This document shows positions 1-5,687 of a stretch of 7,936 nt of DNA, in pieces. The stretch is from Opitutus sp. GAS368 (GTDB lineage: Bacteria > Verrucomicrobiota > Verrucomicrobiia > Opitutales > Opitutaceae), in assembly GCA_945861235.1 (NCBI GenBank), contig CAMATV010000139.1, forward strand, positions 1-7,936, read 5' to 3'. The translations under genes were made by a program, and so were the position numbers. The notes beneath the pieces are model-generated. The model did no database searches and had not been told where the DNA came from. It saw nothing but the letters and a program-made list of their open reading frames with translations. The first letter of the stretch is position 1. Each line of letters starts with the position of its first letter.

Positions 1-935
1 AACCCCTCGACGTTGTCCGAGCGCAGTGCGGCGCTCAGCCGGCGGGCGCGCAGGGCGGGGTCGGTGATTTCGAGCCGCACCGGGTTCCGGCGGTTGAATT
101 CCGCCGCGATTTCCGCGAGCGGTGCCTCGTCGAATTCCAGCAGGCGCGGCTTCCAAGCGAGCCGCTCCTCCATCTCGGCGGCGGCCACCGCCTCGACGAC
201 CGTGGCGGCAGCCTGCGGCGAGAGCGACACCACCGCTTTTTGCCCGGCGGTGACCAGCGGCGCGCGTTCCGTGTCCGCGCCCCCCGGGGAATTTACCGCC
301 ACGGTTCCTTCCGTCACCAGCACGGCTACCGACTCGGCACCACGGTTTACGCTGAACGCCGTGCCGACGGCTCGCACGGTGATTCCGCCCACCTCGACGA
401 AAAACGGCCGCCCCGGATCTTTCGCGACCGCGAAGTGCGCCTCGCCGCGCTCGAGCCGCACGCGACGCTCCGTCGCGGTGAACAGAACGGTGATCGCTGC
501 GCCGCGGTTGAGGTCCACCTGCGAACCATCGGCGAGTCTCTGCTCCTCACACAGGGCCAGCGCCGGCATGGCGATGGCGGGAGCGGCGGCGGGCGGGCGG
601 TGAAAAAACCCGATCGCCGCAACTACGGCCAAGCTTGCGGCCACGAGCGGCACCAGGAATCGCCAGCGTGCGGCTGGTCGCCCGTCCGCGGGCGCCAGCA
701 GCGGCGCGTCGGGCCCGGCATGCACAGAGGTTTGCAACCCGTTGAGCCGGTCAAGTTCCTCCCAGCTCCACCGCTGTTCGGCAAACGCCGCGCGGTGCCG
801 CGGATGCGCCGCGAGCCAAGACGAAAACGCATCCTGCTCGGCCGCGGTGAGCCCGCGCTCGTGCCGCACCACCCACGCGGCGGCCTCGGCCTCGACCCCG
901 CTCGCGGAGCCCGATTCTGGATCGGAGGGATTCAT
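1..935 (-). CDS. FecR-family anti-sigma factor / transmembrane sensor (3' end outside window)
   Basis: This is an inner-membrane protein that should hold the neighbouring ECF sigma factor and release or activate it when an outer-membrane receptor signals. Reading leftward from the ATG at 935, about 311 codons are open to the window edge, so perhaps only the last few tens of residues are missing. Residues ~14-60 are a DUF4880-type cytoplasmic domain (EAAAWVVRHERGLTAAEQ, then FSSWLAAHPRHRAAF). A single membrane helix lies at ~93-111 (FLVPLVAASLAVVAAIGFF). The periplasmic FecR domain spans ~133-228, with LADGSQVDLNRG and the hallmark AVGTAFSV (T192-V196). A C-terminal DUF4974-like segment follows (FDEAPLAEIAAEFNRRNPV), the region that contacts receptor STN domains in this family. 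The start codon overlaps the sigma-factor stop as ATGA, so the two are translationally coupled. Family assignment is secure; the signal it senses is inferred. Confidence 0.95.
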   Translation of the reverse strand, partial: MNPSDPESGSASGVEAEAAAWVVRHERGLTAAEQDAFSSWLAAHPRHRAAFAEQRWSWEELDRLNGLQTSVHAGPDAPLLAPADGRPAARWRFLVPLVAASLAVVAAIGFFHRPPAAAPAIAMPALALCEEQRLADGSQVDLNRGAAITVLFTATERRVRLERGEAHFAVAKDPGRPFFVEVGGITVRAVGTAFSVNRGAESVAVLVTEGTVAVNSPGGADTERAPLVTAGQKAVVSLSPQAAATVVEAVAAAEMEERLAWKPRLLEFDEAPLAEIAAEFNRRNPVRLEITDPALRARRLSAALRSDNVEG

Positions 936-1474
936 GCGCGACGGCCCCGGCCGTAGCCGCGCAGGCGGAAGAACTCCGTGCACTTCTGCAGCCCGATGCG
1001 GCTGTGGACTTCCACGGTGTGCTCCGCGATGCCGAGCCGGGCCGCGACCTCCTTTTGCGAGAGACCGTCGATTTTGCGCAAGGTCATCACTTCACGGCAC
1101 CGGGTCGGCAGTTGCTCGATCGCCTCGACGAGGAACTGCAGTTCCTCGGAACGCGCCACCACATCGGGTGGCCGGGGGTCTTCGGCCGGTGTCGTCGCGA
1201 TCGCGTCCTCCGCCCACGGATCACGGCGCTCCCGTCGCAGCCGGCGCAGTTGATTGAAGGCGACGTTGCGCGCGCTCACGAAGAGAAAGGCCCGCGCATT
1301 GGCGATGGGCCCGGTCGCCTGCACGCGCAGCAGCCGTTGGTAGCTCTCCTGCACGACGTCATCGACATCCGTCAGCACCGGAAACCGCGCCTGCAGCCAG
1401 CCGCGCAGGTCCGCCTCGTGGGGCAGCACCTGCTCGGCAAACCAGCGTGCTTGTTCGGAATCGTGCGGGGGCAT
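932..1474 (-). CDS. ECF-type RNA polymerase sigma factor (FecI-like)
   Basis: An alternative sigma factor of 180 residues, normal size for the ECF group. Region 2 is seen at ~26-75 (FPVLTDVDDVVQESYQRLLR, then ARAFLFVSARNVAFNQLRRLRRERR). Region 4 is seen at ~120-172 (LPTRCREVMTLRKIDGLSQKEVAARLGIAEHTVEVHSRIGL), the helix-turn-helix that reads the -35 element. I chose the ATG at 1474. The frame can be extended to a TTG at 1525, but the added residues do not look like sigma-factor sequence. No Shine-Dalgarno sequence is visible; the leader is C-rich. It is the first gene of a two-gene operon with FecR, which identifies it as a cell-surface-signalling sigma factor. A leftward copy of the bipartite motif lies 85 nt upstream, which would fit autoregulation. 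The exact ECF subgroup cannot be told by eye. Confidence 0.95.
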   Translation of the reverse strand: MPPHDSEQARWFAEQVLPHEADLRGWLQARFPVLTDVDDVVQESYQRLLRVQATGPIANARAFLFVSARNVAFNQLRRLRRERRDPWAEDAIATTPAEDPRPPDVVARSEELQFLVEAIEQLPTRCREVMTLRKIDGLSQKEVAARLGIAEHTVEVHSRIGLQKCTEFFRLRGYGRGRRA

Positions 1475-1558
1475 GGGGCAGTGGGAACAATAGAGCGAAT
1501 TGAATGAGACGGGCGCGTGACGCAACGGTGCAGGTAACGGATGGCGACTACATCCAAC

Positions 1559-1585
1559 GGACCCGCAGGCGGTGATTTCCGTTAA
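1559..1585 (-). promoter_or_regulatory. Leftward copy of the bipartite motif, candidate promoter/operator of the sigma-FecR operon
   Basis: Read on the minus strand, TTAACGGAAA (1585-1576) is followed after exactly 10 nt by CGGGTCC (1565-1559). The first half is identical to the two rightward copies; the second half matches CGGTTTC at 5 of 7 positions. Its TTAACGGAAA lies head-to-head with the one at 1613-1622, 27 nt apart, so the two read outward. The motif could be a promoter read by the adjacent ECF sigma factor or an operator. The degenerate second half makes this copy the weakest of the three. Confidence 0.45.
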
Positions 1586-1612
1586 GCGCCCGCGGGAAAT
1601 AACGGAATTTTC

Positions 1613-1639
1613 TTAACGGAAAGCGGTTGCATCGGTTTC
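1613..1639 (+). promoter_or_regulatory. Rightward bipartite motif, candidate promoter/operator of the three-gene cluster
   Basis: TTAACGGAAA (1613-1622), a 10-nt spacer and CGGTTTC (1633-1639), followed by TTT. The same two blocks with the same spacing occur upstream of the TonB-dependent receptor at 5661-5687, while the spacer sequences differ. GGAA in an AAC context resembles the -35 element of ECF promoters, but the distance to CGGTTTC is shorter than in typical ECF promoters. The TTAA-CG-GAAA block also resembles a LacI-family operator with a central CG. It lies 168 nt upstream of the ATG at 1808, with the structured repeat in between. Confidence 0.55.
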
Positions 1640-1683
1640 TTTACCAGCGCAATCCCATCCCCTGTGCCACTCATTTTTTTGCA

Positions 1684-1769
1684 GTCACTCGAAATGACGG
1701 AGCGCGGACGTAGCGCCGCAGGCACTCGTCCGCACGTTGCAGACGAGGCTTCGCCTACGTCTGCGCTCC
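1684..1769 (-). repeat. Structured intergenic repeat, copy A
   Basis: An 86-nt element whose reverse complement matches 5513-5599, with about 71 of 86 positions identical by hand alignment and one extra base in copy B. The stretch 1739-1769 is a perfect 31-nt match to 5513-5543 on the opposite strand. It is highly structured. An outer stem joins GGAGCGC (1699-1705) to GCGCTCC (1763-1769). Hairpin 1 pairs GCGGACG (1704-1710) with CGTCCGC (1727-1733). Hairpin 2 pairs GCAGACG (1739-1745) with CGTCTGC (1758-1764) and has an inner GGC-TTC-GCC. A small GTCA/TGAC hairpin (1684-1698) forms one end. The layout recalls REP/BIME or small non-autonomous elements; no transposase is in the window. Confidence 0.85.
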
Positions 1770-1807
1770 GGGTTGCAGAAAACTGAGATGCCTGCCATCC
1801 CCCTGAC

Positions 1808-2404
1808 ATGCGCATGAATGCACGCGGACTCCCCTGTGCCCTGCTCGTTTCGATCGCGGTTTCGTCCGCATCGCTGGCGTCTGACCCGCTGCCGTTCGAT
1901 CGCGAGGCGATCAATCGCTACAGCGTAGACGGCATTCCGCGATCGCTGTCGATCCGGCAGGGGGCCGACGTCTGGCTCGCCTACGACTTGGAGCGCGCGA
2001 CAGTGTTCAAGGTCTGGCAGGCACCGACGGGACGGCCGGGCTTGATCGCGACGGAGTTCACCGTGAAGTCGTCGGGCACGACCTGGTTTCACGATCCATC
2101 GGCGGCCCCGTGGGAACTGGTGCGGCACGGCCGCCCGGTGCCGCTGAAAGTGCGCTACCTCGGCTGCACGCAGCGCGCGGACGGCTCCGAGCTTTCCTGG
2201 GAATTGCGGCATGACACTGGCGCGCTGATCCTCCGCGAACGCGTGGCGCACGCGGCCGCGGCACCGGCGGAACGGTCGCGGCGTGAACTGCGCGCGGAAT
2301 CACTCGCGCCGGGGGAAGTCCTGCGTCTGCCGGCGCCCGCCCGCGACGCATGGAACGTGGGCGAGGGTATCGGTGCCGTCTGGCAGGCGATCATTCTGCG
2401 ATGA
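1808..2404 (+). CDS. Secreted protein of unknown function, coupled to the propeller/cytochrome c gene
   Basis: A 198-residue protein with a Sec signal peptide (hydrophobic ~8-20, likely cut after ASLA at ~24), so it should be periplasmic. I do not recognise a named family with confidence. The segment ~40-125 (YSVDGIPRSLSIRQGADVWLAYDLERATVFKVW, then EFTVKSSGTTWFH) and ~128-165 (PVPLKVRYLGC, then LSWELRHDTGALILRERV) read as beta-strand-rich. They remind me of beta-sandwich parts found next to haem domains in large PVC-phylum cytochromes; this is an impression. No CxxCH motif is present. The start is the ATG at 1808; an in-frame ATG at 1814 is also possible. There is no clear Shine-Dalgarno sequence. 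The stop overlaps the next start as ATGA, so the two products are probably made together and may form a complex. A rightward bipartite motif lies upstream. Confidence 0.85.
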   Translation: MRMNARGLPCALLVSIAVSSASLASDPLPFDREAINRYSVDGIPRSLSIRQGADVWLAYDLERATVFKVWQAPTGRPGLIATEFTVKSSGTTWFHDPSAAPWELVRHGRPVPLKVRYLGCTQRADGSELSWELRHDTGALILRERVAHAAAAPAERSRRELRAESLAPGEVLRLPAPARDAWNVGEGIGAVWQAIILR

Positions 2405-4659
2405 ACGATCTTCGTCGTATCCGATTTTCCGTTGCGTTCGTCGCGCTCGGTTTGGCGTGGGCCGGCGGGCGCGCGGCGGAGACGTCCCGCACGCTGGATC
2501 TTCCGGCGAACCAGATTTTTGCCAAGGGCCCAAACCAATCGGCCGGCGAAGTCCTCGACATCACGCGCGGCCGCGGCGCCGTGATCGCGTGGTATGTGCG
2601 GGCGGCCCGCGAGGAGGAGATCCGTGTGTGGATCGAGTATTCGTGCGCCAAGGCGCTCAACCAAGACTACCTACTGTCCTTCGACGGCGTGGATCATTTT
2701 TGGACCGTGCCGCCGACCGCGGAGGGCGAGTGGCGCCGGGTGGAGATCGGGAAGTTCCGGCTGCGGGCGGGGCTCCCGGTGCTCGTGCAGCTGGTGCCAC
2801 CTTCGGGCACAAAATTCGAGCACCCCTTCCGCTTTCGACGGCTCGCCCTGAAGGGGGACACTCCCGGCAACCTCGTCCGCGTCACCGCGATCGAGGAGCC
2901 GGTCGCGCCGGTGGCAGCGTCCGGATTCGGTCGCAAGCTGGACGCGCTGCATCCCGCGCTCGAGGCGCGCGACTTGCGCGACGAGACCACGGTCATGCGC
3001 ATCAGCGGCATGGCGCTGCGCGGGCCGCGTGAGCTGCTCTTCATCACCTGGGAAGGCGACCTGTTCTCGCTCGATCTCGACGCGATGCCCGCCGGCGCGC
3101 CGCCGCCGTTCCGTCGGATCGCGCGAGGGCTTTCCGAGCCGATGGGGCTCGCCGTCGCCGATGGGCGCATCTTCGTCACCGAAAAGAACGAGGTCACCGA
3201 GCTGATCGACGCGGATGGCGACGGGCGGTTCGAAACCTATCGCTGCGTGACGCACGACTGGCCGTGCACGATGGACAACCACGAGTATCTGTTCGGCGCG
3301 GTGGTGCGCGACTCACATCTTTATTTCTCCGCGAGTGTCGCGATGGGCTACCGCGGCCTCGACAACCGGCAGGCGCCGTTGCGCGGCAGCGTGTTCAAAG
3401 CGCACCTCGACACCGGCCGCACCGAGCTCGTTGCCGGCGGTCTGCGTTCGCCGGACGGCATCGGGTTCGGCCCGCACGGCTCCATTTTGATCACGGACAA
3501 CCAGGGCGAGTGGCTGCCGGCCAACAAACTCGTCGAGGTGCGCCCGGGCGCGTTTTTTCAATTCCGCAGCAGGCCACCGTGGCATCCGTTTGACCGGCCG
3601 GAACCGACGCCACCTGCCGTCTGGCTGCCGCAGGGCGAAATCGCCGCGTCGCCGACCGAGCCGTTTCTCCTGCCGACCGGATGGGGCCCCTATGCGGGCC
3701 ATGTGCTCTTCGGCGACGCCACCTACGGTGGATTGCAGCGCGCGTTTCTCGAGGAGGTTGACGGGGCGCTGCAGGGCGCGGTGTTTCATTTCTCGCAGGG
3801 CTTCCGGCACCTCTTCCACCGTTTCGCGCTGACGGCCGAAGGGGAACTGTATGCCGGCGGAATTGCCCGCGGGCGCGACCAGGAGTTCATCCGGCGCGTG
3901 AGCGGACTCACGCGCATCCGCTACACCGGTGCCGCCGTGTTTGAGCCGCTCGCGGCGCGGCTCCGCACCAACGGCCTCGAAATCGAATTCACCTCCCCGC
4001 TCGCGGAGGGCGCCGGCTGGAATCCCGCAGGCTACCACGTCACGCAGTGGGGCTACCAGGCGACGCAGACCTACGGCGGCCCAAAGGTGCGGCACCGTCG
4101 CGCCGAGGTGCGTTCGGCGAGCGTATCGCCGGACCGGCGCCGGGTGTTTCTGGAACTGCCGGGGCTGGTCGCGCGCGAGGTTGTCCACGTGCGACTGCCG
4201 CAGTCCCTGCCGTCTGACGCCGGCCAGCCGCTCTGGGCGGGCGAGGTGTGGTATACGGTCAATCGCATCCCCGCAGGGCGTCCGGGCGAAGTGCGGGCGG
4301 CGCCGGCGGGCGCGACGGTCGCGGCGACGCCGTTTTTCCGCTACGGTGGGGGCCGAGGTGGTCGCGAGCTGTTTCAGAATTTCTGCGCGGCGTGTCACAG
4401 TCTCGATGGCACGGCTCTCGTGGGTCCGACCTTCCGTGGTCTCGCGGGCAGCAACCGTCGGGTGCGCGAGCCGGTGTCGGGCGCCAAGCGGGACGTCGTG
4501 GCCGATGCCGCCTATGTGCGCGAATCGATCCTCGATCCCAACGCGCTCGTGGCCGAGGGCTACGCGGAGAACTTGATGCCGCCGCTCGGCGCGGCGCTGG
4601 GTGAGGCGCAGGTGGACGCACTCGTGAAATTCATCCTGGAGGCCACCACCCCGAAGTAG
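2401..4659 (+). CDS. Secreted beta-propeller protein with C-terminal cytochrome c domain (PVC dehydrogenase-like)
   Basis: A 752-residue exported protein. The signal peptide is ~1-26 (RRIRFSVAFVALGLAWAGGRAA). Residues ~27-165 form an extra beta-rich N-terminal module that may bind carbohydrate. Residues ~199-508 resemble the beta-propeller of the PVC 'membrane-bound dehydrogenase'/PQQ-sugar-dehydrogenase-like families: blades such as LSEPMGLAVADGRIFVTEKNEV, a calcium-type loop DADGDGRFE (270-278), and GGLRSPDGIGFGPHG. Residues ~510-640 look like an Ig/FN3-like spacer. The C-terminus is a single-haem class I cytochrome c with CAACH (C662, C665, H666) and a probable axial methionine M726 in NLMPPLG. 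The likely role is oxidising a sugar or alcohol and passing electrons to its own haem; the substrate is unknown. I chose the ATG at 2401 because it begins the signal peptide and overlaps the previous stop as ATGA. The DUF1080 gene follows 41 nt downstream. Confidence 0.92.
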   Translation: MNDLRRIRFSVAFVALGLAWAGGRAAETSRTLDLPANQIFAKGPNQSAGEVLDITRGRGAVIAWYVRAAREEEIRVWIEYSCAKALNQDYLLSFDGVDHFWTVPPTAEGEWRRVEIGKFRLRAGLPVLVQLVPPSGTKFEHPFRFRRLALKGDTPGNLVRVTAIEEPVAPVAASGFGRKLDALHPALEARDLRDETTVMRISGMALRGPRELLFITWEGDLFSLDLDAMPAGAPPPFRRIARGLSEPMGLAVADGRIFVTEKNEVTELIDADGDGRFETYRCVTHDWPCTMDNHEYLFGAVVRDSHLYFSASVAMGYRGLDNRQAPLRGSVFKAHLDTGRTELVAGGLRSPDGIGFGPHGSILITDNQGEWLPANKLVEVRPGAFFQFRSRPPWHPFDRPEPTPPAVWLPQGEIAASPTEPFLLPTGWGPYAGHVLFGDATYGGLQRAFLEEVDGALQGAVFHFSQGFRHLFHRFALTAEGELYAGGIARGRDQEFIRRVSGLTRIRYTGAAVFEPLAARLRTNGLEIEFTSPLAEGAGWNPAGYHVTQWGYQATQTYGGPKVRHRRAEVRSASVSPDRRRVFLELPGLVAREVVHVRLPQSLPSDAGQPLWAGEVWYTVNRIPAGRPGEVRAAPAGATVAATPFFRYGGGRGGRELFQNFCAACHSLDGTALVGPTFRGLAGSNRRVREPVSGAKRDVVADAAYVRESILDPNALVAEGYAENLMPPLGAALGEAQVDALVKFILEATTPK

Positions 4660-4700
4660 GTCCCGCTAATCGTACCGGCCGTGCCTCCGTTCCTTTACCC

Positions 4701-5471
4701 ATGAAAACCAAAATCCTTCTCCTCGCCCTCACGCACCTGCTTCCGCTGCGCGCCGCGCCGCTCGACGCGGAGGAGCGGCGGATGGGCTTCGTCGCGCTCT
4801 CCGACGGCAAGAGTTTCGCCGGCTGGAAGCAGGACGGAAATTGGGAAATCCAGGACGGTGCGTTCGCCCGTGTGCGCAAGGGCGGCCAGTTGATTCACGA
4901 GGCGCGCACGGTGCCGGACGATTTCGAGCTGCGTTTCGAGTGGAAGGTCTCGAAGGGCTGCAACAGCGGCGTCTATTACCGCCCGGGCCAGGTGGAATAC
5001 CAGGTGCTCGACGACGAATTCAGCCCCTACGCCGAGAATCCGCGGCAGGCGGCGGCATCGCTTTTCTTTTGCATGGGCCCGCGCCAGCGCGCGACCCGCC
5101 CGCTCGGCGAATGGAACACCGCGCGCATCGTCTGCCAGGGTTCCGTGATCGAGCACTGGCTCAACGAGGAGCGGGTGATCTCGTTTGATTACACGGATCC
5201 GAAATGGGCCAAGGAGGTCGAGTTGTTGCGCATCCGTGGCGGCGATCTCACCGGCCGGGGCGGCCACTTTCTGCTCCAGGATCACGGGCAGGACGTGTCG
5301 TTCCGCCATCTGCGGCTGCGCGAAATTCCCCGCGGCGAGAAAGTCGTCCCCGATCCCGCGTTCCGTCCGCTGCCGGTGCCCCCGGCGGCGCTGGCCAAGG
5401 AGGAGGCGCGCGTGCGCGGCATGCTCGAGAAGGCCGCAAAAACCGCCGCACCCGCCAAAGCGGCAAAGTAG
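4701..5471 (+). CDS. Secreted 3-keto-disaccharide hydrolase-type (DUF1080) protein
   Basis: A 256-residue exported protein. The signal peptide is ~1-19 (KTKILLLALTHLLPLRAA). Residues ~28-210 are a DUF1080/3-keto-disaccharide hydrolase domain, a concanavalin-like jelly roll. Hallmarks are GFVALSDGKSFAGWKQDGNW near the start, FELRFEWKVSKGCNSGVYYRP (~75-95), EYQVLDDE (99-106), GEWNTARIVCQGSVIEHWLN (~136-155), and the C-terminal LLQDHGQDVSFRHLRLREI (~191-209). Family members hydrolyse glycosides bearing a 3-keto sugar, and others only bind sugars. This copy keeps the usual core, but I cannot verify catalysis by eye. Residues ~214-256 are a Pro/Ala/Lys-rich tail outside the domain. The start is preceded by a pyrimidine-rich leader without a Shine-Dalgarno sequence. 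Lying 41 nt after the propeller/cytochrome gene, it is probably the last gene of that operon. Confidence 0.92.
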   Translation: MKTKILLLALTHLLPLRAAPLDAEERRMGFVALSDGKSFAGWKQDGNWEIQDGAFARVRKGGQLIHEARTVPDDFELRFEWKVSKGCNSGVYYRPGQVEYQVLDDEFSPYAENPRQAAASLFFCMGPRQRATRPLGEWNTARIVCQGSVIEHWLNEERVISFDYTDPKWAKEVELLRIRGGDLTGRGGHFLLQDHGQDVSFRHLRLREIPRGEKVVPDPAFRPLPVPPAALAKEEARVRGMLEKAAKTAAPAKAAK

Positions 5472-5512
5472 GGTCGGAGGTAGACGGGCACATCCCAGGA
5501 TCCTCCAACGTG

Positions 5513-5599
5513 GGAGCGCAGACGTAGGCGAAGCCTCGTCTGCCAGCAGCGGACGAACGCCTGGGGCGCTACCCCCGCGCTCCCGTCGCTCGCAATGAC
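5513..5599 (+). repeat. Structured intergenic repeat, copy B
   Basis: This is the second copy of the element at 1684-1769, in opposite orientation, so the two copies form an inverted pair around the three-gene cluster. It has the perfect 31-nt block at 5513-5543. The hairpin GCAGACG (5518-5524) with CGTCTGC (5537-5543) is intact. The outer stem is extended to 8 bp: GGGAGCGC (5512-5519) with GCGCTCCC (5577-5584). The second hairpin has diverged: CGTCCGC of copy A has become CCCCCGC here, and a different hairpin, GGGG (5563-5566) with CCCC, is possible instead. The end GTCGCTCGCAATGAC (5585-5599) corresponds to the small hairpin end of copy A. Confidence 0.85.
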
Positions 5600-5660
5600 C
5601 GATCAGACGTATGGTTGATCGCTACTCTCACCCAACGGCCGGCGTCGGGCACAATCTTTA

Positions 5661-5687
5661 TTAACGGAAAAGCACCGGAGCGGTTTC
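5661..5687 (+). promoter_or_regulatory. Bipartite motif, candidate promoter/operator of the TonB-dependent receptor
   Basis: TTAACGGAAA (5661-5670), a 10-nt spacer, and CGGTTTC (5681-5687) followed by GTTT. Both blocks and their spacing are identical to 1613-1639, although the spacers differ. The motif ends 24 nt before the ATG at 5712, so if it is a promoter the 5' leader would be very short. This closeness favours a promoter or start-proximal operator over a distant activator site. Confidence 0.55.

Larger units (their letters stand above)
1475..1807. other. Divergent intergenic region between the sigma-factor operon and the secreted-enzyme cluster
   Basis: This 333-nt stretch has no convincing gene. 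It holds, from left to right, the leader of the sigma-factor gene, a leftward bipartite motif (1559-1585), a lone TAACGGAA (1600-1607), a rightward bipartite motif (1613-1639), an AT-richer stretch with a T run (1673-1680), and a structured repeat (1684-1769). The last 38 nt before the ATG at 1808 show no ribosome-binding site. An open frame on the minus strand crosses this region and the start of the next gene, but it has no recognisable protein sequence. Confidence 0.8.

Noticed and set aside
13..956. Two plus-strand open frames (13-603 and 240-956) across the FecR gene
   Set aside because: The minus-strand frame gives a complete FecR architecture, whereas the plus-strand products are low-complexity Ser/Arg/Ala sequence.
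1475..1525. Upstream TTG start at 1525 for the sigma factor
   Set aside because: It would add 17 residues unlike sigma-factor sequence; the ATG at 1474 gives a typical ECF length and N-terminus.
1685..2251. Minus-strand open frame of 188 codons covering the repeat and the start of the small secreted gene
   Set aside because: It runs through the structured repeat and is antisense to a frame with a clean signal peptide and ATGA coupling; there are no domain signatures.
2350..2400. Earlier ATG at 2350 for the propeller/cytochrome gene
   Set aside because: It would bury the signal peptide 17 residues inside the protein and lose the ATGA arrangement; 2401 fits better.
3313..4398. Long open frame (361 codons) on the minus strand within the propeller/cytochrome gene
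   Set aside because: It is Arg/Ala-rich with no recognisable domain and lies opposite a clearly conserved coding frame; long antisense frames are expected in GC-rich DNA.
1684..5599. Composite transposon bounded by the two repeats
   Set aside because: No transposase, target duplication or usual insertion-sequence end was seen, so I report only an inverted repeat pair.
5577..5620. Intrinsic terminator after the DUF1080 gene
   Set aside because: The hairpins of the repeat are strong, but no T run follows them.
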